From: Anaerobacillus arseniciselenatis
GTDB taxonomy: Bacteria; Bacillota; Bacilli; Bacillales; Anaerobacillaceae
DNA length: 64,000 nt
Direction: 5' to 3'
Assembly: GCF_001865995.1 (NCBI RefSeq)
Contig: NZ_MLQQ01000044.1
Coordinates: forward strand, 30,815-94,814
Shown piece after piece: positions 1 to 7,683 of the stretch. Position 1 is the first letter of the stretch. The number at the start of each line of letters is the position of its first letter. The notes below the pieces were generated by a model, which was given only the letters and a program-made list of their open reading frames with translations, was not told where the DNA came from and did not search any database. The translations under genes were made by a program, and so were the position numbers.

Positions 1-379
1 TAATAGCTTCTGATATATCAACCTTTATGCCCTTACTTGTTTCAACAGTTTCTTGTAAAGTTTCTTTCAAGCTATCAATGTTTCGAATATCTAAAGATAG
101 CTATTGATATAGATCGTAAGATTCTCTGTGAAGTGCTTCTAGTTTTTCAGCGGTATCTTTGATCTCCAATATGCCATTTCTTTGCCCAGCCACATTTACT
201 AATGTGATCACGATTGCAACTACTGCTAAGACGATGGATATTCCAGTAGCAACATTGTTTAAGGTAGTTCCTGATGACTCAGTTCTCCAATAAAAATTTC
301 CAATCACAAATATTAATGTAATAATACATATAGCAATAACATAGATAAAATCTTTCTTTTCATACTTATACTTACTCAT
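1..379 (-). pseudogene. Membrane protein gene interrupted by an in-frame amber codon, running off the window
   Basis: The gene reads leftward from ATG at 379, chosen because GAGGTG lies just upstream; an in-frame ATG at 397 has no such site. The first 92 residues hold a basic N-terminus, two hydrophobic segments (about 14-30 and 45-62) and a charged helical tail. A TAG codon at 103-101 ends this frame, but the same frame stays open to base 1 and still looks coding, with residues such as DSLKETLQETVETSKG. This suggests a longer two-TM, coiled-coil-type protein with a nonsense mutation, or readthrough. No family recognised; function unknown. A short divergent gene-free stretch follows upstream. 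Confidence 0.5.
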
Positions 380-474
380 TGCACACCTCATTTTCAATAG
401 ATATTACCACATTGCTATATTATACCATTTACAAGTTTTATAGGCGATACGTCGTCACAGCGTCAATTATTGCA

Positions 475-752
475 CTGTACAGTAGGGGAACACCCACACC
501 CTTCACGCATCCTTCGTTCCCCTCAACCCCCAATGTACTCATCACGCCCTTCTCCTTTTCCCCACCATAAGCAGCGCGCAAAAGATCCCACTCCCAAACC
601 GACATAAAATAAGTACGTACAAATGGAATTACTACGTGGGAATGAAATAAGTACGTAGTAATAAAACATAAAAGATCGTAGCTGGAATAAGAAGCGGAGG
701 GAAGAGTGAGAGGGGAAAATATGATTGGTTGTTCCCCTAGTGTATTGTACAG
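475..752. repeat. Gene-free block bounded by imperfect inverted repeats
   Basis: Between the genes at 379 and 836 I see no convincing gene. The left end carries CTGTACAGTAGGGGAACA (475-492). The right end carries, in inverse orientation, GTTCCCCTAGTGTATTGTACAG (about 730-751), with a short insertion between the TAGGGGAAC and CTGTACA parts. Inside are AAATAAGTACGTA (two copies, 607-655) and related TACGT words. A small non-autonomous element or a regulatory region are both possible. The right arm overlaps the -35 region of the next gene. Confidence 0.3.
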
Positions 753-773
753 GTAATTGGTGTGTAGTATAAT
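745..773 (+). promoter_or_regulatory. Sigma-A type promoter for the 836 gene
   Basis: TTGTAC (745-750), a 17-base spacer and a perfect TATAAT (768-773) precede the start codon at 836 by about 60 bases. Confidence 0.6.
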
Positions 774-835
774 GGAAGTGGATAATATTGGTTGTTTGGG
801 TGGATATTAAACTAGTAGAAAGGATGGGGAAGTGA

Positions 836-1177
836 ATGGATAAGAAGCTGTATTTAGATGTCAATCTTTTTCATGACTATTACGATTCTGGTTGTGGTAA
901 TCCTTTTGACGAGGTGGAAATCAGAGATTTTTGTTTGAAGTACACACACTTATTTACTCATGCTGCCCAACAAGTAAACACAGATTGTGACGTTTGTAAG
1001 AGCGATACTGGAATGTCCTATGCTTACATATTTAACTTTTACGATGATGAAGAGGATTATAAGTTAGTAGCATCGATGGTAAGTGGGCTACCAAGTTTTG
1101 AAGATTTTGAAGAGGAATTGGCTCAATTAGCGATTATTCCATGTACAGAGTGTGGCCGTTGGCAAGTGACACATTAA
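836..1177 (+). CDS. Hypothetical acidic protein with two Cys-x-x-Cys pairs
   Basis: This encodes 113 residues, strongly acidic, with no signal peptide or membrane segment. Two CxxC pairs (DCDVC near residue 52 and PCTEC near 104) could bind a metal such as zinc. The ATG follows an AAAGGATGGGGAAG ribosome-binding region and a good promoter at 745-773. A terminator hairpin at 1212 closes the unit, so the gene is probably monocistronic. I do not recognise the family. The cysteine spacing suggests a structural metal site, but no enzymatic motif is visible. Confidence 0.65.
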   Translation: MDKKLYLDVNLFHDYYDSGCGNPFDEVEIRDFCLKYTHLFTHAAQQVNTDCDVCKSDTGMSYAYIFNFYDDEEDYKLVASMVSGLPSFEDFEEELAQLAIIPCTECGRWQVTH

Positions 1178-1211
1178 ATAAATAATAAGAATTGATTATT
1201 GGAATTAAGAA

Positions 1212-1236
1212 GGGGACTAAAAGTCCCCAAGTTTTA
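1212..1236 (+). terminator. Terminator after the 836 gene
   Basis: GGGGACT (1212-1218), loop AAA, AGTCCCC (1222-1228) then a T-containing tail. Confidence 0.65.
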
Positions 1237-1340
1237 ATAACAAACGTACTAAATTCACCATTAAACGAGCTGTATCATTTTTTTGAACAAATATAAGAAG
1301 ATTAAAAGATTTTTTATTATACATTAATTTTCTCAACAAA

Positions 1341-1403
1341 AATACCTCCTTTTTTTAGCTGCAAAAAGGGAGAATTGCGATTTTTTGCAACTTTGGAGGT
1401 ATA
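1341..1403. other. Structured intergenic element, long two-part hairpin
   Basis: The gap 1178-1610 holds no gene apart from the terminator at 1212. At 1341-1348 ATACCTCC-type sequence pairs with GGAGGTAT at 1395-1402. An inner pair TGCAAAAA (1360-1367) with TTTTTGCA (1382-1389) lies between them. The fold would bury a Shine-Dalgarno-like GGAGGT, yet no start codon follows closely. It could be a small RNA, an attenuator or a leftover leader. Confidence 0.35.
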
Positions 1404-1610
1404 TTTCAGATCCGTTTTTCGATTCGGAAGATAAAAATATGTTCGTTAGTTTGTAAGTTCACATGAGTTGATCAACTTAAATATCAGTCATTAATAATTT
1501 AGATTCGATCATTTTTATAGATTACACTCGTAAAAAGTCCATTAAGTAACAATTTACTAGGGAAGAAAATCTAAAAAAATTACCTTTAACAAAAGGAGAA
1601 AGGAGGAGAA

Positions 1611-2393
1611 ATGTCCGAGCGTTTATCTTTAAAGTTAGTTATTCAATGGTTTGTTCTATATAAACTGAAGAATATCCCACTTACCATGCAAGAACTATAC
1701 AATGCTCTTGAAAATGAATCTTCTCCACCGACAAAGCCAGGTATGACACGTCGATCTTATTCAATTGATAAAGTTTATTTACATGTTAAAGAATTGTGCG
1801 ATAAGGGCGAAGTTGTTGAAGTGAAGGGGGAAGGCGTGGCTTCTTACTCCATTACAAAGAGTGGACACCAGGAAGAAATAGAACGTCGTAATGATCTTAA
1901 AAGTAGGATTAGCGTTACCTTACACGCACTTGAGGTCATGGAGTTAGACCTAATGATATCTTCTAAAAAGCTACAGGTACAAATGGTACCGCAAGTGGAT
2001 CGCGAATTTTTACGATCGCTAATTTCAATAAAAGATGTTGTTCGATATTTCATTATTGACGAGCTGCAGCAAGAAAGTCCTCTCTCCATGAAGGAGCTTT
2101 ATAAGCGAATGGACAATCGTTATGGCTGGGTTTGTAGCAATACGTATTTCCATTACGTTGGCCGTAATGAACTTTGTGAGGGCGTCAATGAATACAATAA
2201 ACCTATTGAAGTAGAAACGCTTTTAATCGACAAATGGGAGCGAATACACACTCGTCAACAATCAAGAGTGTATAGTATTTCTGATCTTGACCGAGCGCTT
2301 CAATGGAAGGAACGCTTTGTGGAAGATGCTATTTATTCAGTTAAAGCTGCTAAAGTGTTTGTAAAAGGTGTTTTAGATTTGCTGAAAACATAA
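1611..2393 (+). CDS. Protein with two winged-helix-like (PadR-type) regions
   Basis: 260 residues. The N-terminal 90 (a LTMQELYNAL helix, then YLHVKELCDKGEVVEVKGEG) and a second block around 130-225 (PLSMKELYKRM, then SRVYSISDLDRALQ) each look like a PadR- or TubR-style winged helix: recognition helix, beta wing, restored helix. The product is therefore probably a DNA-binding protein with duplicated domains. The ATG follows AAAGGAGGAGAA at ideal distance. It heads a run of plus-strand genes ending in SSB and Rad52-like proteins. It could regulate that cluster or act in replication; this is inference from fold-like pattern only. Confidence 0.5.
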   Translation: MSERLSLKLVIQWFVLYKLKNIPLTMQELYNALENESSPPTKPGMTRRSYSIDKVYLHVKELCDKGEVVEVKGEGVASYSITKSGHQEEIERRNDLKSRISVTLHALEVMELDLMISSKKLQVQMVPQVDREFLRSLISIKDVVRYFIIDELQQESPLSMKELYKRMDNRYGWVCSNTYFHYVGRNELCEGVNEYNKPIEVETLLIDKWERIHTRQQSRVYSISDLDRALQWKERFVEDAIYSVKAAKVFVKGVLDLLKT

Positions 2394-2452
2394 TCTCGAG
2401 GTTTCCTTCTGTTAATTATTAAAATTAATTTAATTAAAGATCGAGGTGTTAA

Positions 2453-3124
2453 ATGAATTTTTATAAAGAAATTTTGAGAAAAGTGAGAAATCTAAAAGTT
2501 CATATTTCATCTCCTATCAAAAATAATGGAGATATTAGGTTAGTAAGAATTACTAGATTAGCTAAAGATGGTTTTACTATTAATCCATATTTTTCATTTA
2601 AAGAAAACGCTTATACTCACTCCGGTAAATTTATTGATGTAACAATAAAACATTTAGATACTTTCATAGAAAAAGTAACTAAATCGAAGGTTATTATTCC
2701 TGATGATACGGTGAACTTATTTGAAGGTTGCCATTGTTTCTGTTACAAATTTGATCTAGATCAAGCAAAGCAATCTGGAAATCTATATTTTCGTGAATGG
2801 GATAAAGCGAACATAGCATATTTACCATCTGATGAAGTTGTATGGGTTAATAATATTAGGTGTACAAAGCATTCCCCCCTTGGGACACACCGTTATGTTA
2901 ACCATATTACGGCTAAATATATTAATCCTGATAATGGAGAGCAAGTTGAAATGTTTAAAGAATTAACCGCAGATATTGATTGGGTTAAGATGCCTCTATC
3001 TTTAGCGGTAAAAAGAACTGATAAACATTTAATAGATAATAAAAAGGTCGATGAACAAATAAGTCAGATTTATTTAACAAAAGAACAAATTAATAAATTA
3101 ATTTCTAATAAGTTTATATTCTAA
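2453..3124 (+). CDS. Hypothetical protein
   Basis: 223 residues, basic, soluble, no signal peptide. A GCHCFCYKF stretch near residue 92 has closely spaced Cys and His, and FREWDKANIAYLPSDEVVWV follows. Codon use is A/T-rich like its neighbours. It lies 59 bases after the winged-helix gene and 33 bases before ssb, so it probably belongs to the same operon. The ribosome-binding site (ATCGAGGTGTTAA) is only moderate. I do not recognise the family. Confidence 0.55.
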   Translation: MNFYKEILRKVRNLKVHISSPIKNNGDIRLVRITRLAKDGFTINPYFSFKENAYTHSGKFIDVTIKHLDTFIEKVTKSKVIIPDDTVNLFEGCHCFCYKFDLDQAKQSGNLYFREWDKANIAYLPSDEVVWVNNIRCTKHSPLGTHRYVNHITAKYINPDNGEQVEMFKELTADIDWVKMPLSLAVKRTDKHLIDNKKVDEQISQIYLTKEQINKLISNKFIF

Positions 3125-3157
3125 CATTATTTATATAATTTATTCAGGAGGGTGGTC

Positions 3158-3481
3158 ATGGCAGACATTAATAATATTGTGTTATCTGGACGCCTAACAG
3201 CTGATCCAGAACTTAAATATATTGATAAGGGACAAAGTAAAGTAGCTGTGTGTCGTTTTTTTCTTGCTACTGAAGATCCGTATGGTAAGACAAGCTTTAT
3301 TCCAATTATCGTTTGGAGAAACTATGCTGAAGCGGTAGCAAACTATTTAACGAAAGGGCAGGAAGCTACAGTTGTTGGAAAGATTCAAAGTAGGCAAGAT
3401 AAAGAGAACAATCGTACATTTATAGAGATATATGCGAATGAAGTGAAGTATGGACCGAAGGTATCTGCTGAACAAGCGTAA
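3158..3481 (+). CDS. ssb: Single-stranded DNA-binding protein (short form)
   Basis: An OB-fold protein of the SSB family that coats single-stranded DNA in replication and recombination. The N-terminus NNIVLSGRLTADPELKY, the FIPIIVWRNYAEAVANYL segment and GQEATVVGKIQSR are classic SSB landmarks. It has only 107 residues: the Gly/Gln-rich linker and the acidic DDxxPF-type tip that recruits partners are absent. I chose ATG 3158 because AGGAGG (3146-3151) sits six bases upstream; an earlier in-frame GTG overlaps that site. The Rad52-like gene follows after 22 bases, suggesting joint action in strand annealing. A second, longer SSB lies at 10294. Confidence 0.85.
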   Translation: MADINNIVLSGRLTADPELKYIDKGQSKVAVCRFFLATEDPYGKTSFIPIIVWRNYAEAVANYLTKGQEATVVGKIQSRQDKENNRTFIEIYANEVKYGPKVSAEQA

Positions 3482-3503
3482 CTTAGAAAGGAGATTAAGT
3501 AAT

Positions 3504-4070
3504 ATGGATCATAATGATACCTTTAGAGAACTAATGAATAAATTAAGGGCTCCTTTTCCTAAAGAAGTGCAGCAACCACGTAGCGATGGTCACGGTACTT
3601 ATATCCCTATCGCTTATTATCTTGAAAGACTAAATGAAGCAGCTGGGCAGCATTGGTCACACGAGCGAGTAGGGGAGCCTGTTTTCTATGACCAAGATCG
3701 ACTTGTACATACCGTTGTTAAAGTCACCATATTGGGCCGTTCTCATCATGGTGAAGGCTTTTCTAAATACCAGGTAGATACTTCAGGAAAAATGATTAAC
3801 CGCCACTATGCTATTCGCTCAGCGACCAAAGATGCGATTAGAGATGCCTTAACGTTTTTTGGAATGAAACAAGACTCACTAAGTACCGATAAAAGGAAAG
3901 AGGTAAATCCCAAAATTACAAAGGTTGATCCTCAACTCAACTCTGAAAGAACTTGTATTAAGTGTAATAAAGAACTTTCAATAGAGGAAATAGAAAATCT
4001 TCTTAACTTACAAATTAAGTTTGACTATTGTACTGAGCATTTACCAAAGCATTTGAGAAAAAAGAAGTAA
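3504..4070 (+). CDS. Rad52/Rad22-like single-strand annealing protein with C-terminal Cys-rich tail
   Basis: 188 residues starting at ATG 3504 behind GAAAGGAGATTAAG. The core (YYLERLNEAAGQHWSHE, then YAIRSATKDAIRDALTFFG) matches the Rad52/Rad22 annealing family found in Gram-positive plasmids and phages: it promotes pairing of complementary single strands coated by SSB. The tail carries CIKC (about 154-157) and a later Cys/His pair that could form a zinc site. It directly follows ssb, so the two probably make an annealing module for plasmid repair or establishment. A second Rad52-like/SSB pair at 9452-10761 is only distantly similar. Confidence 0.75.
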   Translation: MDHNDTFRELMNKLRAPFPKEVQQPRSDGHGTYIPIAYYLERLNEAAGQHWSHERVGEPVFYDQDRLVHTVVKVTILGRSHHGEGFSKYQVDTSGKMINRHYAIRSATKDAIRDALTFFGMKQDSLSTDKRKEVNPKITKVDPQLNSERTCIKCNKELSIEEIENLLNLQIKFDYCTEHLPKHLRKKK

Positions 4071-4086
4071 TGTTGGAGTGAATTAA

Positions 4087-4200
4087 ATGTTTATTGAGTA
4101 TCGTTGTCCAATATGCGATTGTATTGAATGGCATATTGAAATAATCCCAAAAAAGCTTTGTCCTAATTGCGAGGAAGTGATGGAAGTTATTGAAGAATAA
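4087..4200 (+). CDS. Small zinc-ribbon-like protein (37 aa)
   Basis: Starts 16 bases after the Rad52-like gene with GGAGTGA upstream. It contains two Cys knuckles, CPIC near the N-terminus and CPNC near residue 28, the spacing of a rubredoxin- or ribbon-type zinc site. Function unknown; probably part of the upstream operon. Confidence 0.6.
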   Translation: MFIEYRCPICDCIEWHIEIIPKKLCPNCEEVMEVIEE

Positions 4201-4228
4201 AGCAAGTTACGACTTGAAGTAATGTAGA

Positions 4229-4265
4229 TAGGGTGGCGTTAGATATATTTTCTAACACACCCTAT
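4229..4265 (+). terminator. Hairpin closing the ssb/Rad52 operon
   Basis: TAGGGTGGCGTTAGA pairs with TCTAACACACCCTA across a short A/T loop. The T tract is weak. Confidence 0.5.
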
Positions 4266-4377
4266 TAAAATTTGTTCAAAACTAGTAAAACAAAAATATT
4301 AATCTACTTATATTTTATGGTAGCCACTCATTCCATCTGTTAATATTTACTAAACAATACAAACAAACCCATTATTG

Positions 4378-5268
4378 TTATAAGTAATCTCCCTTTAATT
4401 TAAGAAGAATTTCTAAATGTAAATTTTTATCTAACAACCTAAAAAAGTATTCCGCTTGCTTAAAGCAATTAGATATTTCATTATGAGTACGATTTAACTT
4501 CTCATAGCACTGTCCTTGATAGTAAAAATAGTTGCCTAAAAATGACATATTTCTAAGTTCTTTTGATTTTACTATTGCCTCATGTATTAATTTCAACGCA
4601 ACAGTATATTCACCATTGTCATATACCGTTTTTATTTTATTAAACATTACTTTTAATAAAAAAGTATCGTAATTATCTATTGTTGATTGTTTCCTTTTGG
4701 AGTTATTAGAAGTGATCTTTTTGTAATAAAATAATGCCTTTTGATATTCATTATTTTCAGCATAAATAAATGCAATATTATTTATAATTCTTTCTCCAAG
4801 AAAATCTTTTTTTAATAATAACTTATACTTTTTATCCAAAATATTGATTAATGCATTTAAGCATTGTTTATAATCTACTTTCTTCAATTTATAAGCGCTA
4901 ATTGTATTTTGCCAAGTTAAAAATAACGAGAACCAGGTAACTTCATTGACATTTAATTTCTCGATCTCTAATAAAGTCAACTTATACACCTTATCAAACT
5001 GTTGACTTGAGTTAAATCCCTCAATATCAGAGACAATTTGAGCCATATAATCATAGTTTTCTTCCAATATCAGATTTAAGAAATAGTTTAATGGAATGTT
5101 TAGTTTTAAAGCAATTAAATATAGAACTTCTAATGAAGGGTTTATAGAACCTTTTTCAATTTGACTTATAGCTGATTGGGAACAGATATCCTTGCATAGC
5201 TCCGCTTGAGTTAGTCTTAAGAGTTTTCTTTGTTTAACTATTGTTTTACCTATAGCCCTTAAATCCAT
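4378..5268 (-). CDS. plcR: PlcR-like quorum-sensing regulator (RRNPP family)
   Basis: 296 residues. Residues about 5-60 form a Cro/CI-type helix-turn-helix (LTQAELCKDICSQSAISQIE). The rest is TPR-like helices that in PlcR bind the PapR peptide. Similarity to Bacillus cereus PlcR is visible through the TPR region: AYKLKKVDYKQC matches AYVLKKVDYEYC, FIYAENNEY matches NIYAENGYL, and AEYFFRLLD matches ASFFFDILE. PlcR activates extracellular virulence genes when bound to imported PapR. A PapR-like peptide gene diverges 60 bases away, followed by secreted-protein genes. The start at ATG 5268 is preferred; upstream in-frame GTG codons lack a clear ribosome-binding site. Confidence 0.85.
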   Translation of the reverse strand: MDLRAIGKTIVKQRKLLRLTQAELCKDICSQSAISQIEKGSINPSLEVLYLIALKLNIPLNYFLNLILEENYDYMAQIVSDIEGFNSSQQFDKVYKLTLLEIEKLNVNEVTWFSLFLTWQNTISAYKLKKVDYKQCLNALINILDKKYKLLLKKDFLGERIINNIAFIYAENNEYQKALFYYKKITSNNSKRKQSTIDNYDTFLLKVMFNKIKTVYDNGEYTVALKLIHEAIVKSKELRNMSFLGNYFYYQGQCYEKLNRTHNEISNCFKQAEYFFRLLDKNLHLEILLKLKGDYL

Positions 5269-5328
5269 GTGCAACACCACTCTAAAGCATATTTTTTAAA
5301 TACTATTAACTTAAGGAGGGTAGAAAAA

Positions 5329-5445
5329 ATGAAAAAATTTCTAAGTCTAGCAATCGTTCTTGCTGTATTAGCTGGTGGGTTTCAAACCTATTCTCATGAA
5401 AGTTTTATAGAGTACTTGCCAAATGATTTACCTTATGAAGTATAA
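5329..5445 (+). CDS. papR: PapR-like signalling peptide precursor
   Basis: A 38-residue product with a basic start, a hydrophobic export segment (about 4-18) and the C-terminus NDLPYEV. PapR precursors of the Bacillus cereus group are similar in size and end in heptapeptides of the type (A/S/N)D(L/M)PFE(F/Y), which are exported, trimmed, reimported by Opp and bound by PlcR. The match of DLP-aromatic-E in the last seven residues, plus the adjacent divergent PlcR-like gene, supports a cognate pair. AAGGAGGG lies upstream at good spacing. The final Val in place of Phe/Tyr suggests a distinct pherotype. In B. cereus papR lies downstream of plcR on the same strand; here it is divergent. Confidence 0.8.
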   Translation: MKKFLSLAIVLAVLAGGFQTYSHESFIEYLPNDLPYEV

Positions 5446-5516
5446 AACTATTTGTTCTATTTAATCACAATTTGGATGATTTGGATATAACGAAGCTATT
5501 GAGGAGGTGTTGCTTA

Positions 5517-5541
5517 TATGAATTTTGTCATTAAGAAATAA
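5517..5541 (+). promoter_or_regulatory. Possible PlcR box overlapping a 7-codon micro-ORF
   Basis: TATGAATTTTGTCATT (5517-5532) matches eight of ten fixed positions of the PlcR box TATGNAN4TNCATA and lies upstream of the secreted-protein gene. The same bases form ATG AAT TTT GTC ATT AAG AAA TAA (5518-5541) behind GAGGAGGTG, a possible leader peptide MNFVIKK. Only one reading, or neither, may be real. Confidence 0.35.
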
Positions 5542-5595
5542 TAAGCTTTCTGATTTTTTTAGAGTAATAAATTTCATATTGGAGGTAATAAAACA

Positions 5596-6354
5596 ATGAA
5601 AAAAATCATTTCTTTACTTTTAACATGTTTACTTTTTATTTCTATGTCATTATCAATACAAGCTCAAACTACTGAAGAACATCAATCCAAAAGATATATT
5701 ATTAAAGGTGATGTTATTGTCGATACTGACACTGACAAAAAATATGGTTCTCCACATAAATTTGATGAGGATGGCAAAAAGGTTAAAGCCTCTCTTGAAG
5801 AATTCAGAGATGTATTAAATGAAAAAGATAAAACTGATAAGGCTAAGGAAAAAGAAGAAAAGGAAAAAAAAGAAAAAAAAGATGAAGAAATAAATAGTAT
5901 TAATGAATTTGGTCTAGTGAGCCCTATGATAAATATTCAAAAAAGTTATGAAGAAACTTCTTCTACAACATACTGGGGTGATTCTTTCCATATAAGTGCA
6001 TGGCTTAGTTGTCCTTCCGGCGGAACTGATTGTACTATTGAATCAAGTGTCGGATGGTCAGTCTCAGAAGAGTTTGGTGTAAATGTTGAATCTGGATGGA
6101 AAGACTATATTAAAGCTGGGGTAAGCTTTTCGTGGAATACAACAGTGACACGTGGGACTGTATATACAATACCATTAGAACCCGGAAAAGCAGGTAGAAT
6201 ACGCTTTATGCCTTTGTCTAATGTTACTTACGGAAATTATCTTGAAACGATGGATGGTATAGTAATATATGATGAGTCTATCAGAGCACAGTCACCTGCT
6301 TCGGTCCCAATGACTGGTGAACCTGATGGATGGTATTATGTTGAATATTATTAA
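5596..6354 (+). CDS. Secreted protein with charged linker and beta-rich C-terminal domain
   Basis: 252 residues: Sec signal peptide (about 1-23, ending near IQAQ), a Lys/Glu-rich low-complexity linker (about 75-98), then a C-terminal domain (about 105-252). That domain alternates polar and hydrophobic residues (SVGWSVSEEFGVNVESGW, then AGVSFSWNTTVTRGTVYTIP), a pattern seen in aerolysin/ETX-MTX2 beta-pore proteins. The resemblance is one of pattern only, so the toxin idea is inference. One pair of cysteines (CPSGGTDC) may form a disulfide. The gene follows the PlcR/PapR-like pair and a possible PlcR box, so it is a plausible quorum-controlled exoprotein. GGAGGTAATAAAAC precedes the ATG. Confidence 0.6.
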   Translation: MKKIISLLLTCLLFISMSLSIQAQTTEEHQSKRYIIKGDVIVDTDTDKKYGSPHKFDEDGKKVKASLEEFRDVLNEKDKTDKAKEKEEKEKKEKKDEEINSINEFGLVSPMINIQKSYEETSSTTYWGDSFHISAWLSCPSGGTDCTIESSVGWSVSEEFGVNVESGWKDYIKAGVSFSWNTTVTRGTVYTIPLEPGKAGRIRFMPLSNVTYGNYLETMDGIVIYDESIRAQSPASVPMTGEPDGWYYVEYY

Positions 6355-6374
6355 GAAAAATTAGGTAGTATTTT

Positions 6375-6881
6375 ATGAATAACTTAATTAAACAGATATT
6401 ATTACTTTGTATTATCTCTATACTAGTGAGTTGCAATTCCGAAATTTCTAATCAAAATACAGCGAAAACCAATAATACACCAACATTTAATACTATTGAC
6501 AGTGCTTTAGAAAACTATGCTAAAGTTGAATCTATTAAAGTAACTATGTTGCTTTTATATACCTCACTAGATGAGAAACTAGTTGTCTCTAAACACAATA
6601 ATAATGATATTTATACTATAGGTGAAATTGTAAAGACTGATAATAATAAGTTTTTTATTCGGAGAATTACTCCTTACAGTTCCTTGGATATTGGAGGAAA
6701 ACTCAACCTTATCACCCACAAGGAAAACAAATATGAGGTGAAATTTTCAAAAAAAATCGATAGTAATAAACATTATATACCTGTGGCCGGAAGTGATTTT
6801 TATTTAAAACTTACATTAGATTCAACTCCTCAACAAAATGCAATAAAGCATTATGAAGTTATTCTTAACTCAAATAAATAA
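6375..6881 (+). CDS. Lipoprotein, unknown function
   Basis: 168 residues with a type II signal: basic start, hydrophobic core and lipobox SILVSC, so Cys 20 should be lipidated and the protein anchored outside the membrane. The mature part is polar and Asn/Lys-rich with no recognised domain. It starts 20 bases after the secreted beta-rich protein and shares its terminator at 6960, so the two are probably co-expressed. A role as immunity or partner protein for the upstream exoprotein is possible but not shown by sequence. Confidence 0.65.
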   Translation: MNNLIKQILLLCIISILVSCNSEISNQNTAKTNNTPTFNTIDSALENYAKVESIKVTMLLLYTSLDEKLVVSKHNNNDIYTIGEIVKTDNNKFFIRRITPYSSLDIGGKLNLITHKENKYEVKFSKKIDSNKHYIPVAGSDFYLKLTLDSTPQQNAIKHYEVILNSNK

Positions 6882-6959
6882 GAAAATAAAATCAATAAAG
6901 AAAACTACTTAATTATTTATGTAGAAACTTCCAAGTAGTTTAAACAAAATAATAATTCA

Positions 6960-6998
6960 CATAATGAAAAAAGGGAGCTGCTCTCTTTTTTCATTATG
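6960..6998. terminator. Strong bidirectional terminator
   Basis: An 18-bp near-perfect palindrome: CATAATGAAAAAAGGGAG, loop CTG, and its complement, with A and T tracts suited to termination on both strands. Confidence 0.7.
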
Positions 6999-7162
6999 TA
7001 AGTAATTTCAGATTAGCAGGAAGTCAAAAATTGAATTTACTATATAAACTTATATGAGTATAAGTTTTTGTTTAAAATATTTTCTATTGTACCTTCTTCC
7101 ATATTCAATATGCTGAATGTTACTTCTAGGTATTCTTCGTTATCTCCGGAGAAGTTCTAGGA

Positions 7163-7378
7163 TCAAAAATCCTCGTAATCCACATCATAACCCGCTTTTC
7201 GTAACGTTTTAATAATTTTCTTCCAATTTTTCATAGAACAAGAATATTCTTCGGATTTCGCTAACCTACTAATAGTATTTCGGTTTACTCCGCTTTCTTT
7301 CGCTATTTCTATTTGCGTAATTGAATTTTTATCAAGAAACTTTCCGAACTTTGATCGCTTCTTGCCGAGCCCAAACAT
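7163..7378 (-). CDS. Small Cro/CI-type repressor
   Basis: 71 residues, mainly a helix-turn-helix: IAKESGVNRNTISRLAKS is the two-helix core. This XRE-type size and composition are typical of plasmid or phage switch repressors. ATG 7378 follows AAGGAGATGATAT. It is divergent from the two-gene unit starting at 7532. The 150-base gap holds AATCAC-6-GTGATT (7438-7455) inside wider CCAATA/TATTGG arms, a natural operator candidate. It probably represses one or both directions. Confidence 0.7.
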   Translation of the reverse strand: MFGLGKKRSKFGKFLDKNSITQIEIAKESGVNRNTISRLAKSEEYSCSMKNWKKIIKTLRKAGYDVDYEDF

Positions 7379-7437
7379 AAAATATCATCTCCTTAACTTA
7401 TTCATTAGCAACATTATCGACCAATAAGTTGTCCTTT

Positions 7438-7455
7438 AATCACAAAAATGTGATT
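7438..7455. promoter_or_regulatory. Palindromic operator candidate
   Basis: AATCAC, six bases, GTGATT, in the divergent gap between the XRE gene and the 7532 gene. Outer arms CCAATA (7421) and TATTGG (7475) flank it. Confidence 0.45.
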
Positions 7456-7531
7456 TTTGCTAAAAAAGTGTGCATATTGGACAAGCAGTACAAAATATCA
7501 TGAATTAAGAAATAAAAAAGGAGGAAACGCA

Positions 7532-7648
7532 ATGACAAAGGACTTAGCTTTTTATCTACTAAATAACGAGAATGTGTATTTATCTGATGAAGGGAAGCGA
7601 TATTTAAAAGATTTACTAGAAAATCAAGCCATTCATGAAGTTAAGTAA
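7532..7648 (+). CDS. Small hypothetical protein (38 aa)
   Basis: Starts at ATG 7532 behind AAAAAAGGAGGAAACGCA, the best site in this frame. The product begins MTKDLAFYLLNNENVYLS and is acidic and helical with no membrane segment. It precedes the 7684 gene by 35 bases and is probably co-transcribed with it under control of the divergent XRE repressor. Not recognised. Confidence 0.5.
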   Translation: MTKDLAFYLLNNENVYLSDEGKRYLKDLLENQAIHEVK

Positions 7649-7683
7649 AACTAAATGATGTCTAATTAAAATGGAGGAAAAAC

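Noticed and set aside
523..864. 113-codon leftward open frame across the repeat block
   Set aside because: Composition is unlike a protein (Ser/Thr/Phe-rich without pattern), it has no ribosome-binding site, and it overlaps a good promoter and the start of the 836 gene.
1844..2089. Leftward open frame inside the winged-helix gene
   Set aside because: Shadow of the plus-strand gene; no ribosome-binding site and Ser/Cys-rich nonsense composition.
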